Shown one piece after another: positions 9,456-14,830 of a stretch of DNA of 31,123 nucleotides. Position numbers and translations under genes: made by a program. The stretch is taken from positions 1 to 31,123 of the forward strand of contig CAZMKU010000006.1 of the NCBI GenBank assembly GCA_964567085.1, written 5' to 3'. Position 1 is the first letter of the stretch, and each line of letters starts with the position of its first letter. This DNA is from SVTX01 sp964567085. GTDB lineage: Bacteria > Bacillota > Clostridia > Oscillospirales > CAG-272. The notes beneath the pieces are model-generated. The model saw only the letters and a list, made by a program, of their open reading frames with translations. It was not told where the DNA came from and searched no databases.

Positions 9456-9484
9456 AAAATAAGAGTTAAAATATGGATTGACAA
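9456..9484 (-). promoter_or_regulatory. Candidate mglBAC promoter
   Basis: On the minus strand, TTGTCA (9484-9479) is followed by a 17-base spacer and TATTTT (9461-9456), about 60 bases before the mglB start. The -10 box is imperfect and no operator was recognised. Confidence 0.45.
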
Positions 9485-9545
9485 CGATAAGCATATATTG
9501 AAAAATGAAGATTTGAGAATTTTGGAACTTTTTTTATAAAAGCTA

Positions 9546-9574
9546 TTGACAAACAAAAAAAATTGTGATATTAT
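9546..9574 (+). promoter_or_regulatory. tRNA-Ser promoter
   Basis: TTGACA at 9546-9551, a 17-base spacer and TATTAT at 9569-9574, ending 37 bases before the mature tRNA. It is divergent from mglB. Confidence 0.85.
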
Positions 9575-9611
9575 ATTTTAGTCGTGAAAAAACGGCAAAC
9601 AACATAGCTTT

Positions 9612-9703
9612 GGAGAAGTCGCGTAGCTGGTCGAGCGCGCACGATTGGAAATCGTGTAACCGTCAAAAGCGGTTCGAGAGTTCGAATCTCTCCTTCTCCG
9701 CCA
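9612..9703 (+). tRNA. tRNA-Ser, anticodon GGA
   Basis: A 92-base class II tRNA. The acceptor arm GGAGAAG (9612-9618) pairs with CTTCTCC (9693-9699), followed by G and an encoded CCA. The anticodon stem CACGA/TCGTG holds the loop TTGGAAA, so the anticodon is GGA (9647-9649), reading UCC/UCU serine codons. The long variable arm is AACCG...CGGTT, and the T arm is GAGAG TTCGAAT CTCTC. It is complete, and it is the likely integration target of the prophage whose integrase begins just downstream. Confidence 0.96.
9670..9703 (+). other. Probable attL core in the tRNA 3' end
   Basis: A tyrosine integrase gene lies directly beyond the tRNA and points towards it, and the gene content switches from host to phage here. 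The crossover site is therefore expected within the tRNA 3' half (T arm to CCA). No second copy of this segment is visible in the window, as expected if attR lies beyond the right edge. The exact core cannot be set. Confidence 0.5.
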
Positions 9704-9755
9704 AAAAGACTATGCAAAAACCCTCAAAAAAGTGGGAGGTTGCATAGTCTTTTTT
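9703..9755. terminator. Long hairpin terminator after tRNA-Ser
   Basis: The segment 9703-9717 pairs perfectly with 9740-9754 (AAAAAGACTATGCAA with TTGCATAGTCTTTTT). On the plus strand it ends in a long T-run; on the minus strand the stem itself also ends in Ts. It can stop the tRNA transcript and also the leftward integrase transcript. Confidence 0.8.
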
Positions 9756-9784
9756 CTTTATTCTACAAGGGTTTTCGTGATTTT

Positions 9785-9812
9785 GTGGGTATTTTTTACC
9801 CACTCTTTTTTT
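9785..9812 (+). terminator. Second intrinsic terminator
   Basis: GTGGGTA (9785-9791) and TACCCAC (9797-9803) form a 7-bp stem with a 5-T loop, followed by TC and eight Ts. It is a good plus-strand terminator backing up the one at 9703. Confidence 0.7.
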
Positions 9813-9897
9813 CGTCAAAAATTTCGTCAAAGGGGGCGAAAATTTCGTCAAAAACGGTACAAGTTTCGTCAAAATGCTCGTCAAAAATTCGATAAAA
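9811..9897. repeat. Phased CGTCAAA repeats beside the integrase gene
   Basis: Five copies of CGTCAAA, mostly as TTTCGTCAAA, start at 9813, 9825, 9846, 9867 and 9879. The spacings are 12, 21, 21 and 12 bases. A decayed copy (CGATAAA) follows at 9890. Lying between the tRNA and int, they are candidate arm-type binding sites for the integrase or an excision factor. Confidence 0.7.
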
Positions 9898-9933
9898 ATA
9901 TAAGGCGTACGAGGTCGCCTATTCTTAAATCGT

Positions 9934-11016
9934 TTAGGTCACGATGCAAACTTGCTCGTCCTGCATTTCGGAGTGGACGTAGGTTTTTGTGGTAATCGCT
10001 ATGTCCGAATGCCCGAGAAAACGAGATACATGATATATGTCCTTAGTTTCTTTATAGAGGAGCGTTCCGCAGGTGTGACGGAGTTCATGCGGTGACAATC
10101 GCTTTTCTGCGGGGATCTTCATCGAGTTATAGAAAACCTTCAGCTGTCTATCACTAAAATGATTGGGAGTGATATTATGCCCATTATGCATCGCGACAAA
10201 ATTTTTGTCAAGATATTCCCCGTTCTCCACAAGCTCCGCCTTCATTGTCACAAGCCTTTCGAGAAGGTCCTGCGGGATCTTCAGCTTACGTTTGGAGGTT
10301 TCAGACTTTGGTTTATCTATAAATATCTGCGAGCCCTCACACGTCAATGCCCTTGTGACGCTCAAGGTTTCGTTCTTAAGGTCGATATCTCCCCACTGCA
10401 GACCGCAAAGCTCGGAGCATCGAAGTCCCATTCTAAGCAAAATATGGACGTATAGCGCGTACTTATGGTCCGAGGCGCAGAGCATATCTGTGCTCTCTCT
10501 GTCATAGGTGCGCTTTTTTTCTTTTTCAGCCTTCGACTTGACACTGACGTTTCGGCAAGGATTTTTCGCAATGAGGTCGTTATCAATAGCGCTTTCAAAA
10601 ATTCCGTTCAAGCAGATCAATATCTTATCAAGTGTTGATTGAGAAAGATCTGATATTCCATTAATAAATTTCTTTATATCGAGCTGAGTGATATCCTGGA
10701 GAATGCATTCCTTAAAATGCGGAATAATAAAGTTCTCGCACGGTCTTTTATACGTTGAAATAAAGGTGGTTTCCTTTACGTCGGGCTGTTTATAAGTATA
10801 AAGCCATTTATCCACCCAAGAGGTAAAGGCTATCTGCTTTCTTTCCGCTTTGCGACGCTCTGCATCCGTCATAAACTCGTGAAACTTTCGTAGCGCGTCA
10901 TCTTTGCTTGTACCGTAAAACGATTTTTGTATTCTCGTTCCATTAGCTTCAAAGCCGATAGTGCGTTTCAGCTCATATCTGCCGTCGGATCTGTTTTGTC
11001 TTTTCGGGCGCGGCAT
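9934..11016 (-). CDS. int: Tyrosine recombinase / phage integrase
   Basis: A 360-residue site-specific recombinase that should integrate and excise the prophage at tRNA-Ser. The N terminus (about 1-55, PRPKRQNRSDGRYELKRT) looks like an arm-type DNA-binding domain. Residues about 60-150 form the SAM-like core-binding domain. The catalytic domain shows LLRMGLRCSELCGLQW with the first Arg, HELRH (H310, R313), LGHSD (H336) and the nucleophile Y346 in TTKTYVH. All catalytic residues are present, so it should be active. The ribosome site is AGGAGG. The gene points towards the attachment site, 230 bases from the tRNA. Confidence 0.95.
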   Translation of the reverse strand: MPRPKRQNRSDGRYELKRTIGFEANGTRIQKSFYGTSKDDALRKFHEFMTDAERRKAERKQIAFTSWVDKWLYTYKQPDVKETTFISTYKRPCENFIIPHFKECILQDITQLDIKKFINGISDLSQSTLDKILICLNGIFESAIDNDLIAKNPCRNVSVKSKAEKEKKRTYDRESTDMLCASDHKYALYVHILLRMGLRCSELCGLQWGDIDLKNETLSVTRALTCEGSQIFIDKPKSETSKRKLKIPQDLLERLVTMKAELVENGEYLDKNFVAMHNGHNITPNHFSDRQLKVFYNSMKIPAEKRLSPHELRHTCGTLLYKETKDIYHVSRFLGHSDIAITTKTYVHSEMQDEQVCIVT

Positions 11017-11038
11017 AGTTACCTCCTGTGTGATGAAT

Positions 11039-11773
11039 TTATTCTTTCGCGTTTAACTTATTTCTTCGGCGTGAGAAATAAATCTTTTTTATTAATTCTC
11101 TCAAATATAACGTTCCGAAAACAACAGCAAAAACGAGAATAGTGCAAGTCGAAGCCATTACGTCTTTCGTTTCCATAGGAGGAGTATCTCCATCCGAATC
11201 AAAGACCTTTACTCGTATTTTTTGGTTCGGCTCACATTTGCTACACGATGTATACCCGCTCATTTTAGCACGATACACGTTGGTTTTGTTCGAACTGTTA
11301 TATAAATACTGACAATGCTCAGCATGATATTTACTGCCGTAATCCGTAACGTAACAAACATAAGTATTGACGAAAAAGGTATGATCGTCAATATAATCCT
11401 CATTCTTCTTTTCCGATATCTGATATGCAAATACCAATATAACCGCGGCTATCAACAAGCAAATTACTATTGAAATTATAAGGCTATATTTATCAATTTT
11501 TTGCTCAAAGGCTCCGACGGCCTTTTTCTTGAATGACATCATTCGATCCTTCTTTTTTGGCTTCTTGTTATAATTGCTGCTTTCTTCTCGCCGCCCTTGG
11601 ACGTATTTATTTGGTACGTATTGTGAGTCATCTTTCGATACAGCCGACGATTTAAAACACGGTCTTGGAGTCGGTTCTTTGGAAGCAAGATCTCTTTCTG
11701 CTGTTTTCATCACGCCGCACAAGCAAAAGGCGCTATCATTCAATAATTCGCGACCGCATTTTTCACATTTCAT
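11039..11773 (-). CDS. Zinc-ribbon membrane protein of unknown function
   Basis: A 244-residue protein. It begins with a short zinc ribbon (C3, C6, C17, C19), then a polar, basic linker. A transmembrane helix spans about 97-118, followed by an outside segment of about 85 residues and a second helix at 207-225. The outer segment contains YVTDYGSKYHAEHCQYL and GYTSCSKCEP (H150, H153, C154, C177, C180). This resembles the small Cys/His motif known from C-terminal tails of secreted nucleases and other surface proteins. It lies in the lysogeny module between int and the repressor, so it may be a moron or a superinfection factor. Function is unknown. The ribosome site is weak (GGGGGC). Confidence 0.7.
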   Translation of the reverse strand: MKCEKCGRELLNDSAFCLCGVMKTAERDLASKEPTPRPCFKSSAVSKDDSQYVPNKYVQGRREESSNYNKKPKKKDRMMSFKKKAVGAFEQKIDKYSLIISIVICLLIAAVILVFAYQISEKKNEDYIDDHTFFVNTYVCYVTDYGSKYHAEHCQYLYNSSNKTNVYRAKMSGYTSCSKCEPNQKIRVKVFDSDGDTPPMETKDVMASTCTILVFAVVFGTLYLRELIKKIYFSRRRNKLNAKE

Positions 11774-11848
11774 TTTCTTGCCCCCACAAATTTCTTTTCA
11801 CTGATATTTATTGGATACAATTTTTGCAACTATTAATCGAATAATTTA

Positions 11849-12196
11849 TTAAACAAGCTTATCGAAAAAAACAATCAGGAACCATATCGTACCTATAAGC
11901 GAAAGGCCCATAATTAAAGTTTGCGCCCATTCAGGAAGTTTATAAAATTTTTTGGGTGGCTCCGCAAAGACACCCCGAACCGCGTTAATTAATCCTACCA
12001 AAACGGCCAATGTGCCCAGCACGCCGGCAATCCAATTTCCATCGCCAACAGCTACAAATATATCGTTCAACAAATTGATTATAGAAAACCCAAAATCAAA
12101 AATATAAAATATTACTGAAATCACGGATATTGCAACAATTATCGCAAGAAATATATACCACGGAACATTCTTTAATTTTTCTTTAAATTTTTTCAT
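11849..12196 (-). CDS. Small membrane protein, unknown function
   Basis: A 115-residue protein with a basic N terminus and three hydrophobic segments at about 12-33, 55-75 and 92-111, so it is likely an inner-membrane protein. No family was recognised. The ribosome site AGGAGG at a good distance supports the start at 12196. It lies in the leftward lysogeny cluster with two other membrane proteins. Lysogeny expression would fit a role in immunity or superinfection exclusion, but this is inference from position only. Confidence 0.65.
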   Translation of the reverse strand: MKKFKEKLKNVPWYIFLAIIVAISVISVIFYIFDFGFSIINLLNDIFVAVGDGNWIAGVLGTLAVLVGLINAVRGVFAEPPKKFYKLPEWAQTLIMGLSLIGTIWFLIVFFDKLV

Positions 12197-12261
12197 ATAT
12201 GCCTCCTACTTGTAATAATGCCGATGCAAATTCATCATTTTATCTCAAGCAGCTATTAACG

Positions 12262-12606
12262 TTAAAAACGAATCCAAATAAAAGCTATTACTGCCGCGCA
12301 AAAGGCGAAGCCAAGCTCAGCAGAAAATTCATCGGAGTACTTTACCTCATTTTCAGCAATACCCAAATATATAGACAATGGGATGATCTGCCCTACCGTT
12401 GCAACGATTTTAAACACAAGCACTGCGACGGCTTGATCTATTGTCGAAATGCTCGACAATAGCCAAAGCAGCAGGAGCGAAATCAACATTGGAACAATCA
12501 TAGGAACGCCATAAAAGAATATAACAAGGGCTAATTTTTTCAAGAAGTTAAAAAGCCCTCTCCATATTAGCTTAAGTCCTTTTTTAAACGCGTCATAATA
12601 CATCAT
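12262..12606 (-). CDS. Small membrane protein, unknown function
   Basis: A 114-residue protein with an amphipathic basic N terminus (residues 8-25) and hydrophobic segments at about 24-52, 59-82 and 97-113. It starts with two consecutive ATGs at 12606 and 12603, preceded by AGAGGAG. No family was recognised. It is distinct in sequence from the membrane protein at 11849, though of the same size, and it belongs to the same leftward cluster downstream of the repressor. Confidence 0.65.
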   Translation of the reverse strand: MMYYDAFKKGLKLIWRGLFNFLKKLALVIFFYGVPMIVPMLISLLLLWLLSSISTIDQAVAVLVFKIVATVGQIIPLSIYLGIAENEVKYSDEFSAELGFAFCAAVIAFIWIRF

Positions 12607-12619
12607 TGGACAGCTCCTC

Positions 12620-12745
12620 TTAATATTGAATCAATTGTTCTTTTATCTCAAGCAATTTTACAACAATGCTTACAGGCACGACCTTACACCCGGAATCAAG
12701 CCAGGCTTGAATTTCCTGCCGAGCCTGAGCTTTTAATTTCGGCAT
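12620..12745 (-). CDS. Possible 41-residue protein overlapping the repressor end
   Basis: ATG at 12745 to TAA at 12620 encodes 41 residues with an amphipathic, helix-like composition (MPKLKAQARQEIQAWLDSG...). It overlaps the last 50 bases of the repressor gene in another frame and fills the gap to the next gene. No Shine-Dalgarno sequence precedes it, so translation would depend on coupling to the repressor. It may be spurious. Confidence 0.3.
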   Translation of the reverse strand: MPKLKAQARQEIQAWLDSGCKVVPVSIVVKLLEIKEQLIQY

Positions 12746-13181
12746 CGTGTACGTTTAGCACGCTCTGGATCATTCGCATCTTGCCTTCCTCGCTCGCCTC
12801 CCGGAACAGTCGCACGAGGGTTTTTTCTTGGTCGGTAAGCTGCTCGAATATAGCGCCGTTGCAAAGAGCTATAGCATACCTATATATTTCAGCTTGCATA
12901 TCAACGTCACATTTATCCGCAATCTCATATATTTTTAATGCCCACGAATTTTCATTGTCGAGGACATCGGAAGCATCATCCCAACCTATAAGATAAGCAG
13001 GGGTTGTATGCAAGGCTTTTGCAAGTAGCGCAATTTTGTCCCTCTTCATATTTGCTATCATTCCGGTCTCCCACTTCCTAACGGTGCTTTTACCAACACC
13101 TACTACATCCGCAACTTGCTCAAGTGTAAGCCCTTGTTGCTTTCTTAACTCATATATTCTTCTTGATGTATCGTTCGGCAT
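12696..13181 (-). CDS. CI-type phage repressor (XRE family)
   Basis: A 161-residue protein. Residues about 8-65 form a helix-turn-helix of the XRE type (LTLEQVADVVGVGKSTVRKWETG), followed by IALLAKALHTTPAYLIGWDD, the common end of this domain. The C-terminal part (LTDQEKTLVRLFREASEEGKMRM) is the short helical tail seen in many Firmicutes prophage repressors. No S24 peptidase domain is present, so induction is not by classical RecA-stimulated self-cleavage. The ribosome site is AAGGAG. It is transcribed away from the Cro-like gene and likely binds the operators between them. Confidence 0.85.
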   Translation of the reverse strand: MPNDTSRRIYELRKQQGLTLEQVADVVGVGKSTVRKWETGMIANMKRDKIALLAKALHTTPAYLIGWDDASDVLDNENSWALKIYEIADKCDVDMQAEIYRYAIALCNGAIFEQLTDQEKTLVRLFREASEEGKMRMIQSVLNVHDAEIKSSGSAGNSSLA

Positions 13182-13210
13182 TTATAAACTCCTTCACTTC
13201 GTTTTATTCA

Positions 13211-13239
13211 ATTATATCATAAATGTGTCGTAAATGCAA
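13211..13239 (-). promoter_or_regulatory. Repressor promoter (PRM-like)
   Basis: On the minus strand there is TTGCAT (13239-13234), a 17-base spacer and TATAAT (13216-13211). The start is expected near 13204, about 23 bases before the repressor ATG. Weak operator-like sequences overlap and flank it. Confidence 0.75.
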
Positions 13240-13265
13240 CCCTGTTTTGCAAAAAAACAGAAAAA

Positions 13266-13281
13266 GTTTCGCAAAAGACAA
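13266..13281. promoter_or_regulatory. Degenerate operator site
   Basis: GTTTCGCAAAAGACAA matches the 16-bp palindrome at 13323 at 13 of 16 positions. It lies between the two divergent promoters, just upstream of the -35 box of PR. Confidence 0.5.
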
Positions 13282-13289
13282 AAAAGGTG

Positions 13290-13318
13290 TTGACAAAGCC
13301 AAAATGATATGTTATCAT
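13290..13318 (+). promoter_or_regulatory. Early rightward promoter (PR-like)
   Basis: TTGACA at 13290-13295, a 17-base spacer and TATCAT at 13313-13318. The predicted start falls inside the palindrome at 13323-13338, so a protein bound there would block it. Confidence 0.82.
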
Positions 13319-13322
13319 ATAA

Positions 13323-13338
13323 GTGTCCCAAAAGACAC
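13323..13338. promoter_or_regulatory. Operator palindrome 1
   Basis: GTGTCCCAAAAGACAC has perfect 5-bp arms (GTGTC/GACAC) and lies over the predicted PR start. It is almost identical to the site at 13560. It is probably bound by the CI-like and/or Cro-like protein. Confidence 0.75.
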
Positions 13339-13361
13339 AAATAAAATGAAAGGGGAAAAAT

Positions 13362-13559
13362 ATGAATAAGGCACTTCTTGAATATGAGATGAAGAAAAAC
13401 GGTATTAATGCAGACCAACTTTGCAAGACGCTTGGTATATCTCGCTCCGCATTCTATAGAAAATGCAACGGCATATCGGAATTTACGCTCGGCGAAATCA
13501 AAGAAATTGTGTCCGCACTCCATCTTGAATCGCCTATGGCAATTTTTTTTACAAGTTAA
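13362..13559 (+). CDS. Cro-like helix-turn-helix protein
   Basis: A 65-residue protein that is one small helix-turn-helix domain: the helices around DQLCKTLGISRSAFYRKCNG (about 19-38) match the XRE fold. It is the first gene of the rightward transcript, so it is probably the Cro-like switch protein that opposes the repressor. The ribosome site is AAAGGGG. The gene is bracketed by two near-identical 16-bp palindromes, one over its promoter start and one beginning right after its stop codon. Confidence 0.82.
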   Translation: MNKALLEYEMKKNGINADQLCKTLGISRSAFYRKCNGISEFTLGEIKEIVSALHLESPMAIFFTS

Positions 13560-13575
13560 GTGTCCTAAAAGACAC
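13560..13575. promoter_or_regulatory. Operator palindrome 2
   Basis: GTGTCCTAAAAGACAC differs by one base from the site at 13323 and starts at the base after the Cro-like stop codon. It lies at no obvious promoter, which suggests a looping site, a roadblock or a site for a different regulator. Confidence 0.7.
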
Positions 13576-13579
13576 TCAA

Positions 13580-13906
13580 CATCAAAATCAAAGCGACGTT
13601 TTATACCATTAACGCCGCTTCTTCTGCACTTTGCTTTCGATTAATCTGCATCTGATCGGTATCATCTTTAGCAAAACATTTTTGGTATCTTGCACCCGAC
13701 GTGACGGGCGATAGACTCTCGGTATTAAGAGGCTTCAACTAATCCTTTGTTACTTACGTGTGCGACTCGCCGCATCCGATATTATATATTCGTGCGGACC
13801 TGTAACAAAGCTTACGGAAAGCGCAGGCGGAATATCATAGACTCAATAATTTTTTTGAGTATATGAATCCCCCCCTTTCTCGCTCAAATATAGCAATTAC
13901 CCGGGT
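13580..13906 (-). ncRNA. Candidate structured RNA of about 325 nt
   Basis: No protein gene fits this stretch on either strand. On the minus strand it has a consensus promoter (13936-13941/13913-13918) and a terminator at the far end (stem 13592-13600/13611-13619). Internal helices are a 9-bp pair 13744-13752/13802-13810 closing a subdomain with CCGCA/TGCGG inside, ACTCAA/TTGAGT at 13841-13846/13855-13860, and CGCCCG/CGGGTG at 13693-13710. Two stems contain G-U pairs on the minus strand where the plus strand would have A-C mismatches, which fixes the direction. No known RNA family was recognised. Confidence 0.6.
13591..13619 (-). terminator. Terminator of the structured RNA
   Basis: On the minus strand, AGCGGCGTT pairs with AACGTCGCT (one G-U pair) around a 10-base loop, and TTTGATTTTG follows. 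The U-tract is interrupted, so strength may be moderate. Confidence 0.55.
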
Positions 13907-13912
13907 AGTAAC

Positions 13913-13941
13913 ATTATACCATATCGAAACAGAAAAGTCAA
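13913..13941 (-). promoter_or_regulatory. Promoter of the structured RNA
   Basis: On the minus strand, TTGACT (13941-13936), a 17-base spacer and TATAAT (13918-13913). The expected start is near 13906, within the palindrome TACCCGGGTA (13898-13907). Confidence 0.75.
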
Positions 13942-13964
13942 GCAAAAATGAAACAAACAAAGCA

Positions 13965-14007
13965 AAAAAGACAAAAAAGACCGCCCGTGTTGGCGCACGG
14001 AACGGTC
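13965..14007 (-). terminator. Leftward terminator upstream of the structured RNA promoter
   Basis: GACCG (13979-13983) pairs with CGGTC (14003-14007), and inside it CCGTG (13985-13989) pairs with CACGG (13996-14000). On the minus strand it is followed by TTTTTTGTCTTTTTTG. It would shield the RNA promoter from leftward transcription. Confidence 0.7.
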
Positions 14008-14105
14008 GGGGTGAAATATTCGATTGATTGCTACTCGCGTCGGATATGTCATCTCTATTTTATCACATTTTACGGGGAAAGTAAACCCCCGAGGAAGGAG
14101 AAAAA

Positions 14106-14390
14106 ATGGAAATTATAAAACAGCAGTTGGAAAAATTAGAAGAGTTAGTCAAGCAGCATCCGAGGAAGATCCCGCTAGGTGTAGCGGCAGACTTCTTGGA
14201 TATGAACGAAGAGGGCTTAAAGGCAGCTCTTATGAGAGGCAACGCGCCGTTTGGCTTCGCTTATCAGAAAACAGACGGCGCATACAGGGTTATGGTTATA
14301 CCCACGGTTACCTTTTACCTTTGGTACACAAACACCACCGCACAAATGGTCCTCGGAACATACGAGGCGCCTTTAACAAAAACGCTATGA
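14106..14390 (+). CDS. Conserved early phage protein, possible DNA-binding
   Basis: A 94-residue protein of a type common in Firmicutes prophages. Residues about 20-65 (RKIPLGVAADFLDMNEEGLKAALMRG, then YRVMVIPTVTFYLWY) resemble the winged-helix plan of excisionase or MerR-like small proteins, where one helix reads DNA and a following strand carries the wing. No exact function was recognised. The ribosome site is AGGAAGGAG. It is the first gene after the non-coding stretch, and its stop overlaps the next start (ATGA). A role in excision is possible but not shown. Confidence 0.65.
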   Translation: MEIIKQQLEKLEELVKQHPRKIPLGVAADFLDMNEEGLKAALMRGNAPFGFAYQKTDGAYRVMVIPTVTFYLWYTNTTAQMVLGTYEAPLTKTL

Positions 14391-14578
14391 ATAAATTCAA
14401 AATCGCAGGGCACGACGGCAGCGCTTACATAGTATTTGAATACGGTGCCGCCGGCGCTATATACGTTTATCGCGGTTATATCCGCGGGAACGTGATCAGA
14501 CTATATCCCCACCATTCATTATGCAAGGGGTTAAAGCGCGGCATGCTTGTCTTGCCGTTATCGGAAGTAAAACAATGA
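14387..14578 (+). CDS. Small hypothetical phage protein
   Basis: A 63-residue protein whose ATG overlaps the stop of the previous gene (ATGA at 14387-14390), indicating translational coupling. The frame is also open far upstream, but no earlier start has a ribosome site and those would overlap the real upstream gene. It is rich in beta-strand-like residues (AYIVFEYGAAGAIYVYRGYI). No family was recognised. Confidence 0.6.
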   Translation: MNKFKIAGHDGSAYIVFEYGAAGAIYVYRGYIRGNVIRLYPHHSLCKGLKRGMLVLPLSEVKQ

Positions 14579-14602
14579 TTTTTATGAAAGAAAGGAAACA
14601 AA

Positions 14603-14812
14603 ATGAAAGATTTAAAACAGATAAGCAACGAGGAGCTACTCGCGGAGACGGTCAGCATTTACAACGACTACGAGCGCGCAGAAAACGATCTTGACGATGA
14701 TCTTGAGGCGGCGTACAGGCGTATGCTTGAGCCTTACGAGCGCGAGGTTACAGAGCGCGGGCTTATGGAGGAACTGAAAGAGAAGTGCAGAATGCAGAGT
14801 GCAGAACGCTGA
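14603..14812 (+). CDS. Small acidic hypothetical phage protein
   Basis: A 69-residue, highly charged, probably helical protein (ISNEELLAETVSIYNDYERAENDLDDDLEAAYRR). The ribosome site is GAAAGGAAAC. Its final residues (CRMQSAER) are encoded by a TGCAGA-type repeat (14783-14806) that also occurs outside genes at 25562-25638, so the C terminus may have been altered by insertion of that repeat. No family was recognised. Confidence 0.55.
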   Translation: MKDLKQISNEELLAETVSIYNDYERAENDLDDDLEAAYRRMLEPYEREVTERGLMEELKEKCRMQSAER

Positions 14813-14830
14813 GTTGAGGAGGTATAACGA

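Noticed and set aside
9663..9884. A minus-strand frame of 73 codons with LTKF repeats
   Set aside because: It reads through the tRNA gene and the terminator; the repeats are better explained as DNA binding sites.
9811..9897. Possible CRISPR array
   Set aside because: Repeats are only 7-10 bases with spacers of 5-14 bases and no cas genes are nearby.
13741..13800. GTGCGAC on the plus strand resembles a group II intron 5' end
   Set aside because: No domain V hairpin, no intron-encoded protein and too little room; the helices fit a minus-strand RNA better.
14024..14386. Upstream extension of the frame of the 63-residue protein
   Set aside because: It overlaps the well-supported gene at 14106-14390 and lacks a ribosome site; the ATGA-coupled start at 14387 is better.
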